Assembly: GCA_963843385.1 (NCBI GenBank)
Contig: CAWJJY010000007.1
Location: forward strand, 682,001-746,000
From: CAVOHU01 sp963843385
GTDB lineage: Bacteria; Acidobacteriota; Vicinamibacteria; Vicinamibacterales; JAKQTR01
Reading direction: 5' to 3'
Length of the DNA stretch: 64,000 nucleotides
Part shown: in pieces, positions 1 to 7,106 of the stretch
How positions within the stretch are numbered: the first letter of the stretch is position 1
Layout: the number at the start of each line of letters is the position of its first letter
Position numbers and translations under genes: made by a program
The notes under the pieces: generated by a model
Seen by the model: the letters and a program-made list of their open reading frames with translations, nothing else
What the model was told of the DNA's origin: nothing
The model's database searches: none

Positions 1-527
1 TTCTCGGCCAGCATCGCCATCTCGATGAACTCGGCGTCCTTGAAGCCGTTGCAGATGATGGGCGTCTCGTTGGAGGCGAGCGCCGCCACCGCCAGCAGCT
101 CGGGCTTCGAGCCTGCCTCGAGGCCAAAGCCGAACGGTTGCCCGTATTTGAGCACCTCCTCGACGACGCCGCGCTGCTGGTTGACCTTGATCGGGAAGAC
201 GAACTGGTAACCGCCCTGGTAGCCATGCTGGGCGATGGCGTTCTGGAATGCGTCGTGGATATCCTTGACGCGGTGGTGCAGGATATCGCTGAAGCGAATC
301 AGGATCGGCAGGTCGATGCCGCGCAGCAGCATCTGATCCGTCAGGTCCTTGAGGTCGATGTAGCGCTGCGGGTCCTTCGTCGGGTGGACGTGGACGTTGC
401 CATCGTCGCCGAGCGAAAAGTAGCCCTGTCCCCAGCGGGCGATCTCGTACAATTCAGCGGCGTCGGACGTCGTCCACGGATCGCCGACGCGCCAGGTCCG
501 CGGCAGCTTGCTGGCTTGGGTGCTCAC
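1..527 (-). CDS. speA: Biosynthetic arginine decarboxylase, N-terminal part (runs off the window)
   Basis: Decarboxylates arginine to agmatine, the first step of the agmatine route to putrescine; PLP enzyme of the cytoplasm. The minus frame opens at GTG 525-527 and stays open to base 1, giving about 175 residues. It begins STQASKLPRTWRVGDPW and contains YFSLGDDGNVHVHP, DLPILIRFSDIL and YQFVFPIKVNQQRG, whose Lys is the PLP lysine of SpeA, then NGFKDAEFIEMAML. These blocks are typical of the SpeA N-terminal barrel; the C-terminal two thirds lie outside. It is divergent from the GuaB-like gene. No Shine-Dalgarno is seen; TATCAT sits 6 nt before the GTG, so a leaderless mRNA is likely. Confidence 0.9.
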   Translation of the reverse strand, partial: MSTQASKLPRTWRVGDPWTTSDAAELYEIARWGQGYFSLGDDGNVHVHPTKDPQRYIDLKDLTDQMLLRGIDLPILIRFSDILHHRVKDIHDAFQNAIAQHGYQGGYQFVFPIKVNQQRGVVEEVLKYGQPFGFGLEAGSKPELLAVAALASNETPIICNGFKDAEFIEMAMLAE

Positions 528-533
528 GCGATC

Positions 534-539
534 ATGATA
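534..539 (-). promoter_or_regulatory. -10 box for leaderless speA
   Basis: On the minus strand TATCAT is followed by exactly 6 nt and then the GTG start of speA. This matches the spacing seen at five other genes in the window. No convincing -35 hexamer is visible. Confidence 0.5.
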
Positions 540-597
540 CAGAAGAATGCCCGGCGTGTGATGGCGGATCTTGCGGGAACTTGATCGGAGGCACAGC

Positions 598-2145
598 ATG
601 GCGACGCGAGTGAGGCGGTCGGGCTCGGTCTACGAGGGGCGTCGGTGGCGCGCGCTCCGAGCGGAAGCGCGGGGCTGCACGTTCGACGACTTCCTGCTCG
701 CGCCGCAGTTCAGCGTGCTCGCCAGGCGCGACCCCGCCGCGATCGACCTGTCCTGCCGGTTCTCTACGGGCCTCCTCCTGAAACGGCCCATCGTATCGGC
801 CAACATGGACACGGTGACGCGCGCGCCGATGGCGATCGTGCAGGCCGAGGAAGGCGGATTGGGCGTCATCGACCGCGGATTCCGGCCCGGCGACATCGAG
901 CCGCAGGTCGTCGAGGTGGCGGCCGTCAAGCGGACGCAGCACCTGGTCATCGCCGACCCCTACACGATCGATCCCGGCTCCAGCCTCGCCGATGCGGTGG
1001 CGATGATGGAGCGCCGCAAGGTCGGCACGCTGGTCGTCGTCGACGACAAGCGCCGGCTGCTGGGCCTGCTGACGCAACGGGACGTGCGGTTTCTGGAGGC
1101 GGCTCGCGCGGGCCGGCGGACCACGGTCGCCGGCCGGATGACCCCGATGGAGAAGCTGGTCGTGCACGTCGGCACCCTGCTGCCGGAGCGGGCGGAACGC
1201 CTGATGGTCGATCACAAGGTCAAGAAACTGCCGCTGACCGACCGCAGCGGGGTGCTGACGGGACTCATCACCGCGAGGGACCTCCTGCACCTCAAACGTC
1301 TCCCGTTTGCGACCCGGGACGAGTTCGGGCGCCTGCGGGTGGGCGCGGCCATTGGCGCGACCGGCGACTACCTCGAGCGAGGCGCCGAGCTCGTCAAGGC
1401 CGGCGTCGATGTCATCATCATCGACATCGCGCACGGCCATTCAGTCGTGATGGGCAGGGCGCTCGAACAGTTCCGGAAGCGGTGGCCCGAGGTGGAGCTG
1501 GTCGCCGGCAACGTCGCGACCGCCGAGGGGGCGCTGTTCCTCGCCGAACGGGGCGTCAACGGGATCAAGGTGGGGATCGGGCCGGGCGGCGGATGCACCA
1601 CGCGCCTCACGACGTCGTTCGGCGTGCCTCAGCTGCAGGCCCTGGTCGAGTGCAGGACGGCGCTGGGCGACCGCCTTCCCATTGTCGCGGACGGCGGGGT
1701 TCGTCGCGACGGCAGCATCGCGGAAGCGCTATTGTTCGGAGGCGATTCGGTGATGCTGGGGAGCGCGTTTGCCGGCACGTCCGAGGCTCCCGGCGAGATC
1801 GTGCACAAGCCGGTCGTGCTGCCGGAGTCGCAGAAAGTCGTGCAGGTGCCGTTCAAGGTCCTGCGCGGGATGGCTTCGATCCAGGCGATCAAAGACAGGC
1901 TGGACGTCGAGGATGCCGATGAGCTCGATCTCGAAGCGCTCGGCGCGGAAGGGATGGAGGTCAGCGTGCCGGCCCGGGGGACAGCCAGGCTCGTCGTTCA
2001 GGACATGCTCAAGCACCTCTGCTCATCGATCAGCTACGGCGGGGCCCGGTCGCTTTCCGATCTCCAGGAACGATTCCGCCGTCAGCCCGACCGATATCTG
2101 ATCCGGCTCTCGGCCGCGGGGCGGAGGGAGTCGTACGAGCGTTAG
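598..2145 (+). CDS. IMP dehydrogenase / GMP reductase family protein with CBS pair (GuaB-like)
   Basis: Purine nucleotide oxidoreductase of the IMPDH/GMPR barrel family, 515 aa from ATG 598, preceded by GGAGG. The catalytic loop GIGPGGGCTTR keeps the nucleophilic Cys but has GG where IMPDH normally has SI. Two CBS motifs interrupt the barrel, starting near DPYTIDPGSSLADAV and MTPMEKLVVHV. The phosphate-binding region reads VADGGVRRDGSIAEAL and VMLGSAFAGTSEAPGE. The flap differs from classic GuaB: the Arg-Tyr pair appears as DRL, followed by an acidic insertion and EGMEVSVPARG. This could be a paralogue such as the actinobacterial-type GuaB1 (a GMP reductase with CBS domains) rather than the housekeeping IMPDH. 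Family is certain; direction of the reaction is not. Confidence 0.85.
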   Translation: MATRVRRSGSVYEGRRWRALRAEARGCTFDDFLLAPQFSVLARRDPAAIDLSCRFSTGLLLKRPIVSANMDTVTRAPMAIVQAEEGGLGVIDRGFRPGDIEPQVVEVAAVKRTQHLVIADPYTIDPGSSLADAVAMMERRKVGTLVVVDDKRRLLGLLTQRDVRFLEAARAGRRTTVAGRMTPMEKLVVHVGTLLPERAERLMVDHKVKKLPLTDRSGVLTGLITARDLLHLKRLPFATRDEFGRLRVGAAIGATGDYLERGAELVKAGVDVIIIDIAHGHSVVMGRALEQFRKRWPEVELVAGNVATAEGALFLAERGVNGIKVGIGPGGGCTTRLTTSFGVPQLQALVECRTALGDRLPIVADGGVRRDGSIAEALLFGGDSVMLGSAFAGTSEAPGEIVHKPVVLPESQKVVQVPFKVLRGMASIQAIKDRLDVEDADELDLEALGAEGMEVSVPARGTARLVVQDMLKHLCSSISYGGARSLSDLQERFRRQPDRYLIRLSAAGRRESYER

Positions 2146-2167
2146 GACGCCAGACCGGAGGGCGGAG

Positions 2168-2995
2168 TCATCTCGCCGGGCAGGCGGGCGGTCGAAACCG
2201 GGCCTCGAGCCACGCGTTGACGGTGTCGAAGAAGACCAGGTTGGCCTGCCGTTCGAGCCACGGCGAATGCCCGCAGTGCGGGAGTTCCCGGTACTCGAGA
2301 TGGGGGATGTGCACTCGCAGGTCCTGGCTGATCAAGCGGCCGGGATGCGGGTCCTGTTCCCCATGAATCATCAAGACCGGCACCCCGATCGCCGCAAACG
2401 CTGCGGGATAGGTACCGTCGCGCTGCAGGCGCAGCATGTCCGCCCAGCTCTGCTGGTGGGCCGCAGCATCAACGACGGCAATGTCTTCGCCGATCTCCTC
2501 GACATCGTAGCCAAACACCCGCGCCATCACGCGGCCCTGTTCAGCCAGCCTGCGATCGGCGCCCGCCTCAGTGTGTGTGAGGCCCTCCAGGCATTCGCGG
2601 TCCCGTGGATTGATCCGAGCCTCGACCCGCGTCTCGAACTCCGCTCGAGCAGCCACTGAAAACGTCCCACAGCCGATCAGCACCAGACCAGCCGAATCCT
2701 TCGGATGCGCTGCGGCATACGCCAGAGCCAGCATGGCGCCCCATGAATGGCCCACGAGGACGGGACGGCACCCGCCGCAAGTGTGGATGACGAGATTCTC
2801 GAGATCCGCGACATGCGTGGCGACGGTGAGCGGGCGGCCTCCGCTCCCTCGCTGAAACGGCTCCAGCACATGCCACTTCTTGCCCAATTCGCGCGCGACT
2901 GGCGCAACGTCTCCGGCGGCTGCAGGCCCGCCGTGCAACGTGATCACGAGGCCCGGGCCGATGTGCCCGTACTCACGCACGACAAGGTCGGTCAT
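2168..2995 (-). CDS. Alpha/beta hydrolase (proline iminopeptidase-like)
   Basis: Serine hydrolase of 275 aa with the full alpha/beta-hydrolase triad visible. The oxyanion motif is LHGGPAAAG near residue 20, the nucleophile elbow VGHSWGAM near 100, the acid in MIHGEQDPHPG near 220 and the catalytic His in LPHCGHSPW near 250. The HGGP motif with GHSWG resembles proline iminopeptidases and related esterases, but substrate cannot be read from sequence. No signal peptide, so cytoplasmic. It converges on the GuaB-like gene with a 22-nt gap and appears monocistronic. Confidence 0.85.
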   Translation of the reverse strand: MTDLVVREYGHIGPGLVITLHGGPAAAGDVAPVARELGKKWHVLEPFQRGSGGRPLTVATHVADLENLVIHTCGGCRPVLVGHSWGAMLALAYAAAHPKDSAGLVLIGCGTFSVAARAEFETRVEARINPRDRECLEGLTHTEAGADRRLAEQGRVMARVFGYDVEEIGEDIAVVDAAAHQQSWADMLRLQRDGTYPAAFAAIGVPVLMIHGEQDPHPGRLISQDLRVHIPHLEYRELPHCGHSPWLERQANLVFFDTVNAWLEARFRPPACPAR

Positions 2996-3133
2996 GGCGC
3001 TGCGTTTCCGGGTGGGTGACGTTCGAGCACTGGCCCGAAAGCGTATGGTGCGGACCGTTCGGTGTACGTCTTCACCGATGTCCTTGAACTACTTCGTTAC
3101 CTATCTCGCCGCGGGTTCATCTTCCGGCCGTGC

Positions 3134-3310
3134 TCAGGCCCGATGCGGCGCGACCACCGCGAAATACCCGTAGCCGGACGCCAGTGCGCCGTATATGACG
3201 ATGTTCGACCATCCGATTGGTGCGATCTCACCGTCGAGTTGGATGGCGAGCGACGCCAGCAGGCCCACGCTGTCCTGAATGAACAGTGCAAATGCGATAG
3301 CCCGGCGCGT
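3134..3310 (-). pseudogene. 3' remnant of a small membrane-protein gene
   Basis: A clean coding-like stretch on the minus strand reads TRRAIAFALFIQDSVGLL, then a hydrophilic turn LDGEIAPIGWSN, then IVIYGALASGYGYFAVV, ending PHRA and TGA (3134-3136). This looks like the last two transmembrane helices of a membrane protein. Going upstream, the frame passes through Arg-rich sequence to a TAA inside the attC-like arm without a normal start codon, so the 5' part is missing. It lies next to the integron-like patch and may be a truncated cassette gene. About 140 bp between it and the hydrolase gene hold nothing recognisable. Confidence 0.45.
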
Positions 3311-3349
3311 CTCCGAGGATGGAGACCGCCGGCGCGCAGCATACCACCA

Positions 3350-3379
3350 GCGCCGGTCGGGTGCACCGCGTTGTTAGGC
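3350..3379 (-). repeat. Half attC-like arm
   Basis: On the minus strand these 30 bases start GCCTAAC and end CGACCGGCGC. They match the left arm of the attC-like site at 4105-4178 in the same strand orientation (shared pattern GCC-AACAA-CGC-TGCAC-CGACCGGCGC). On the plus strand the arm ends with the core GTTAGGC (GTTRRRY). The complementary arm needed for a full folded attC is not found in the next 80 bp, so it looks truncated or highly diverged. Confidence 0.45.
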
Positions 3380-3390
3380 TGAGGCTGATC

Positions 3391-3419
3391 TTGCTGATAT
3401 GTCTGTCCTGACATATACT
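3391..3419 (+). promoter_or_regulatory. Promoter with palindromic operator for the toxin-antitoxin pair
   Basis: TTGCTG (-35, 3391-3396) and TATACT (-10, 3414-3419) are 17 bp apart. The spacer and -10 contain a perfect inverted repeat, ATATGTC (3397-3403) and GACATAT (3410-3416), with 6 nt between the arms. Bound repressor would block polymerase, fitting autoregulation by the XRE antitoxin. The predicted start at about 3426 leaves only about 5 nt before the toxin ATG. Confidence 0.7.
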
Positions 3420-3430
3420 GTTTCCGACCG

Positions 3431-3781
3431 ATGCCGTCGACCGACAAGCCGCTCGCTTGGCTGCATGGCGAGGTGAAGTCGCCTCCGTTCAGCCCCGCCG
3501 CTCGCATCGAGGCCGGCATGCTGCTTAGCCGCCTTCAAGCCGGCGAGTCTCTCGGGCTTCCGCACTCGCGGCCGATGCCGGTCGTAGGCGCTGGCTGTCA
3601 TGAACTTCGCGTGGTCGACGGTAACGTGTCGTGGCGGCTTGTTTACTACATTGACCGCGACGCGGTCGTTATGCTCGACGTCTTCCAGAAGAAGACGGAA
3701 GCGACTCCCAAGTCGGTCATTTCGAACTGTCAACGACGATTGGCGGCGTACTTGAAGATCGTCAGAGAGAGATCCCGATGA
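3431..3781 (+). CDS. Toxin of RelE/HigB type (phage Gp49-like family)
   Basis: 116-aa protein of the Gp49/RelE-HigB superfamily, which usually cleaves mRNA at the ribosome. Family landmarks are WLHGEVKSPPFS near the N-terminus, LPHSRPMP, CHELRV, WRLVYYID, the VFQKKTEATP motif and a C-terminal basic helix. The ATG directly follows a strong promoter with almost no leader and no Shine-Dalgarno. The stop overlaps the start of the antitoxin gene (ATGA), so the two are translationally coupled, toxin first, the usual HigBA-like order. It sits between attC-like sequences, as toxin-antitoxin modules in integron arrays often do. The activity is inferred from family only. Confidence 0.85.
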   Translation: MPSTDKPLAWLHGEVKSPPFSPAARIEAGMLLSRLQAGESLGLPHSRPMPVVGAGCHELRVVDGNVSWRLVYYIDRDAVVMLDVFQKKTEATPKSVISNCQRRLAAYLKIVRERSR

Positions 3782-4110
3782 AACCCGAACAGCAGAGGCG
3801 CTTGGAGCAAGCGGGTTGGCGAGTCGCTGATGTCGGCGACTTTCTGGCGTTGAGTCCCGACGAGCGACGGTTCGTCGAGGTGAAGTTGGCATTGGCCATC
3901 GGACTTCGAGCACGCCGGGCAAGACAAGGACTGACCCAAGCTGCCTTGGCCAGACAGCTGAAGTCCAGCCAGTCTCGTGTGGCGAAGATGGAAGCCGCCG
4001 ATGCCACGGTCAGCCTCGACCTTCTCGTCCGTGCCCTGCTGTCGCTCGGTGTGACGCGCGTCGAACTGGCGCGGTTGATTCGAGTATCCGATGGAGTTCG
4101 AGCAGCCTAA
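3778..4110 (+). CDS. XRE-family antitoxin (HigA-like)
   Basis: 110-aa DNA-binding partner of the upstream toxin. A helix-turn-helix of the XRE/Cro type spans about residues 40-95, with RARRARQGLTQAALARQLKSS followed by SRVAKMEAADATVSLDLLVRAL. The acidic N-terminal part (SPDERRFVEVKLAL) probably contacts the toxin. It is expected to neutralise the toxin and repress the shared promoter through the palindrome at 3397-3416. The start ATG lies inside the toxin stop (ATGA). Its own TAA stop lies within the GCCTAAC core of the attC-like site. Confidence 0.85.
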   Translation: MKPEQQRRLEQAGWRVADVGDFLALSPDERRFVEVKLALAIGLRARRARQGLTQAALARQLKSSQSRVAKMEAADATVSLDLLVRALLSLGVTRVELARLIRVSDGVRAA

Positions 4111-4178
4111 CGTTCGCGCATCACGCGCCGGCGCTCTCGACACCGCTTGCGCCGGTCGCGTGCATGCGCTTGTTCGGC
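4105..4178 (-). repeat. attC-like integron recombination site
   Basis: A 74-bp imperfect palindrome: arm 4105-4134 beginning GCCTAACGTTCGCGC, a 14-nt loop, and arm 4149-4178 ending GCGCTTGTTCGGC. The arms pair almost completely, except for extra unpaired bases in the second arm (a T after CCGG and a C after CGTG), like the extrahelical bases of attC. Read on the minus strand it runs GCCGAAC ... GTTAGGC; the last heptamer fits the GTTRRRY core exactly, and the longer arm is on the 5' side, as in canonical attC. No integrase gene is in the window, so this would be a lone cassette patch or a remnant. Confidence 0.65.
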
Positions 4179-4528
4179 GGCGAGTCCACGCGGCGGAGAA
4201 GCTCCGCGTGGTACCTCTGCACCAGGTCAACAAACCCGCGGCGCTCCCACTGCCCGAAGAGAGCCATCATCAAGAACACAATCCACGCTATCTCCAACGG
4301 CGCAACCGCTCGGTCCGACAACCAGTCCAAGAACCACATCAGAATGAATGAGACCAAATAGAGGCATCCGACCAGCCACCAGCGCGGTCGGTCCTGTCCC
4401 AGGCGTCGGACGCAGCTCGCCGCCCTTTGCTCTGCGAGTGTTGGCGGGGTTGTCACGACCGTCCACGCCTCGTAGATGTCGCCTGATGTGCGCGCAATGC
4501 CCACGGCGTATGAATCGAGCTCTGGCAT
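4121..4528 (-). CDS. Small membrane protein, probable integron cassette gene
   Basis: 135-aa protein of unknown function with two predicted transmembrane helices, roughly WWLVGCLYLVSFILMWFL and EIAWIVFLMMALFG, separated by a short charged loop. I do not recognise the family. The last 20 or so residues (PNKRMHATGASG and onward) are translated from the attC-like site itself, and the TGA lies inside it. The biological C-terminus is therefore an accident of cassette insertion. It converges on the toxin-antitoxin pair. No clear promoter is visible. Confidence 0.5.
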   Translation of the reverse strand: MPELDSYAVGIARTSGDIYEAWTVVTTPPTLAEQRAASCVRRLGQDRPRWWLVGCLYLVSFILMWFLDWLSDRAVAPLEIAWIVFLMMALFGQWERRGFVDLVQRYHAELLRRVDSPPNKRMHATGASGVESAGA

Positions 4529-4832
4529 GCAATGCCTCCAGTGAGGTGTGAATTCCTCTGCGTCCGATCTTGACGGCCGAGCGCTTGCTCCAGTATTGAG
4601 ACCGCGTCGGTCGGTTGTCCGCCGAATTTGTTATTCAGCTGCAACGGGATCCGCGCGGCAATCGGCGTTATGTTGCAGGCCCCGCAGGATAACGCTGCCG
4701 CCGCGTCCCCGTACCCTATGCGCTAAACGATTGCAGCAGAAGACAAACGACGAAAGACGGGGACGGAATCCAGTTCAGTCGGCGAAGCTCGAGCTGTGCG
4801 GCCGGGCTGCCCCCAACACAATCGGCTTGGCG
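4529..4832. other. Non-coding gap with a 7-bp inverted repeat
   Basis: About 300 bp without a supported gene. The only clear structure is GCGTTAT (4665-4671) and ATAACGC (4689-4695), a perfect inverted repeat with a 17-nt spacer. The GTT/AAC cores face the wrong way for an attC site, so its role is unknown. Confidence 0.4.
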
Positions 4833-6566
4833 CTACTGCCGCGGCGTCTGCGCTGCCGTTCGGTACCCCGGTCCCCTTAGCGGACGCCCAGGGCGCTCGG
4901 TCGTGATCGTTCCGTCGGCAACGACCGCGCGGCCATTGACGAACACGAACTTCACGCCCACCGGGTAGTGGTTCGGGTCTTCGAACGTCGCGATGTCGCG
5001 GATGGTCGCCGGGTCGAACACCGTGACATCGGCTGCCATGCCCGGGCGCAGGATGCCGCGATCGCCCAGGCCCACGCGGTCAGCCGCGCGAGAGGTCATC
5101 TTGCGCACGGCCTCTTCGAGCGTGATGAGCCTTTCGTCCCGGACGTACTTGCCGAGAATCCTCGGAAAGGACCCCCAGCCGCGCGGGTGGGACCTCGACT
5201 CGGAGAGGGGACCATCCTCGGCCTTGGCGCCCGAGTCGGATCCGACGGACACCAGTGGGTTCCTCAAGGCCGTCCGCACGTCCTCCTCCGTCATGATGGA
5301 GGTGATGCACGAGGTCTGGCCCTGGTCGGCGATGACGACGTCAATGAGGGCGTCGCGTGGATCGAGCGTCATCATCTGGCCGATCTGAGTCAGGTTCTTC
5401 CCCTCGTACTTGCGAAGCTCGGCGTTGAGGACCGACGACACCATCACGCCGTCTCCGCCCCCGGACCCGTACCACTGGTTCTCCCATCCGGTCACGTCCG
5501 GATCGTCCATCTCGCGCTTGATGCGATCCCGCAGTGAGGGATCCTTGAGGCGTGTGAGCATCTGGTCGCGGCTGCCTTCACGGACCCACAGGGGCAGGCA
5601 CGAGGCGAGATCATTCGAGGCGCGCGTGTAGGGATATTGGTTGGCCGTGATGTCGAGCCCGCGCGCGCGAGCGGCCTCGATACGCCTCAGCACTTCCGGC
5701 ATCTTGCCCCAGTTGGCCTTGTAGGCCGTCTTGAGATGCCAGATCTCGGCCGGGATGTTGGCGGCCTCGGCGATGCGGAACGTCTCGTCGAGCGAATCGA
5801 AGATGGCGCCGCTCTCCGACCGCACGTGCGTCAGGTAGACGCCGCCGTACTGCCGGGCGACTTTCGCCAGTTCGATGATCTCGTCGGTCGTCGCGAACCT
5901 GTCCGGCACGTACTGGAGCGACGTGCTCAGGCCAAGCGCCCCGTCCTCCATCGCCTGAGCCGCGAGCGCCTTCATCTGCGACAGATCGGCGGCGGTGGCC
6001 GGCTTGTTCTCGCGCCCGATGACGTACTCGCGCAGGCCGCCCTCTCCGACGAATGAGCCGATATTGATGGCCGGCTTCGACCTGGTCTCGAGGCGCGAGA
6101 AGTACTGGGCCAGCGTTCTGAAATCCTGGACGAGGCCGAAGTGTTCCCACTGCGGACGGCCGTCCTGGATCATTCGGTCGTTGACCGGCGCGATCGCCGA
6201 GCCCTCCCCGGTGATCTCAGTAGTCACGCCCTGCATGATCTTGGACGCGGCCCGCCCGTCGACCAATACGTTGAACTCGGACTGGCCCAGCATGTCGATG
6301 AACCCCGGCGCGACAACCAGCTTGCGCGCGTCGATGCGCCGCGGCGCCTCGCGTCCCGACAGATCGCCAATGGCCACGATGCGGTCGCCTCGTATGCCGA
6401 CATCACCCACGAACCACGGCGCACCGGTACCATCGACGATTCGGCCGCCTGCGATGACGACATCGAATGCAGGTTGTGGAGCCTGGCGCCCGAAGATGAC
6501 TGCAGCAAGCGCGGCCACGACGAGAACCGACGTGCTGACCAGGCGGCGGATGGTGTTCGTGGTCAT
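4833..6566 (-). CDS. D-aminoacylase-like amidohydrolase, secreted
   Basis: 577-aa amidohydrolase-superfamily protein of the N-acyl-D-amino-acid deacylase group. Residues 1-30 form a signal peptide, so it is periplasmic or exported. The start of the barrel (DVVIAGGRIVDGTGAPW) and end (LRPGMAADVTVFDP ... FVNGRAVVADG) are typical. Later metal or substrate residues are visible in YLTHVRSE, IWHLKTA and SVGSDSGA. The first metal motif, normally HxH after PGFID, reads FIDMLGQSEFN, so both histidines are absent. The enzyme may use a single metal or act on another substrate. TAGCAT lies 9 nt before the ATG, so the leader would be very short. Confidence 0.8.
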   Translation of the reverse strand: MTTNTIRRLVSTSVLVVAALAAVIFGRQAPQPAFDVVIAGGRIVDGTGAPWFVGDVGIRGDRIVAIGDLSGREAPRRIDARKLVVAPGFIDMLGQSEFNVLVDGRAASKIMQGVTTEITGEGSAIAPVNDRMIQDGRPQWEHFGLVQDFRTLAQYFSRLETRSKPAINIGSFVGEGGLREYVIGRENKPATAADLSQMKALAAQAMEDGALGLSTSLQYVPDRFATTDEIIELAKVARQYGGVYLTHVRSESGAIFDSLDETFRIAEAANIPAEIWHLKTAYKANWGKMPEVLRRIEAARARGLDITANQYPYTRASNDLASCLPLWVREGSRDQMLTRLKDPSLRDRIKREMDDPDVTGWENQWYGSGGGDGVMVSSVLNAELRKYEGKNLTQIGQMMTLDPRDALIDVVIADQGQTSCITSIMTEEDVRTALRNPLVSVGSDSGAKAEDGPLSESRSHPRGWGSFPRILGKYVRDERLITLEEAVRKMTSRAADRVGLGDRGILRPGMAADVTVFDPATIRDIATFEDPNHYPVGVKFVFVNGRAVVADGTITTERPGRPLRGPGYRTAAQTPRQ

Positions 6567-6674
6567 GATGGGCTCATGCTAACAGAGTCTGGCAGACCCC
6601 GGCGCGCGCCGGATCTGGCCGCCTGCGCCGAGGCTTCGGGCGTCCGCCGGGTCCTTCGGCTGACCCAGCCGTAG

Positions 6675-6680
6675 TAGGAT
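6675..6680 (+). promoter_or_regulatory. -10 box, leaderless start
   Basis: TAGGAT followed by 6 nt and the ATG at 6687, the same spacing as at speA, the binding-protein fusion gene, the asparaginase, rsgA and the second large-protein gene. No Shine-Dalgarno precedes the ATG. Confidence 0.5.
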
Positions 6681-6686
6681 GACTCG

Positions 6687-7013
6687 ATGCGAGTTGAAAT
6701 CCGGCACGAATTGGGAGAGTCGGAAGCCATCCGGCGCGTCGATGAGTTCCTCGACGATCTCGTACGCCGGGATTTCCACGGTGGGGTCAAGATCAAGAAC
6801 GCAACTCGAAGCTGGACCGGCAACCGCCTGGCGCTGTCATGCACGCTCGCCAAGGGGCTGTTCGACACCCGGTTGTCGGGCACGGTCGAAGTGACCGATC
6901 GAATCGTCACGTTGGACACCGTCATTCCCGGCCTGCTCGCCACCTTCGTCGGCGAGGACCGGGTCCGGACCGTGGTCGAACACGAGCTGACACCCATCCT
7001 CGGCGCCAAGTGA
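6687..7013 (+). CDS. Polyhydroxyalkanoate-system family protein
   Basis: 108-aa cytoplasmic protein resembling the small 'putative polyhydroxyalkanoic acid system' family (PHA_gran_rgn). It has an N-terminal IRHELGESEAIRRVDEFL segment, a central W-G-N-R-L-A-L beta region, then LSGTVEVTDRIVTLDTVIPGL and a C-terminal helix. The fit is by pattern only; the family's biochemical role is not established. No PHA synthase is nearby. It starts immediately after a -10-like box, implying a leaderless mRNA. Confidence 0.6.
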   Translation: MRVEIRHELGESEAIRRVDEFLDDLVRRDFHGGVKIKNATRSWTGNRLALSCTLAKGLFDTRLSGTVEVTDRIVTLDTVIPGLLATFVGEDRVRTVVEHELTPILGAK

Positions 7014-7106
7014 CGTAATCGTGTTCATGCAACCCCGCCCCGTCTTCGGAGGCATCGCGCGAGTATTCGTCTCGCCCGGCGCCATATTCCCCCAGGGAGA
7101 TTAGTC

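Noticed and set aside
532..1440. Long minus-strand open frame opposite the GuaB-like gene
   Set aside because: Its product is Arg/His-rich, has no family features and lies wholly antisense to a well-supported gene; typical GC-rich shadow.
4665..4695. Third attC site at GCGTTAT/ATAACGC
   Set aside because: The GTT and AAC cores face outward, the opposite of attC, and the arms are only 7 bp.
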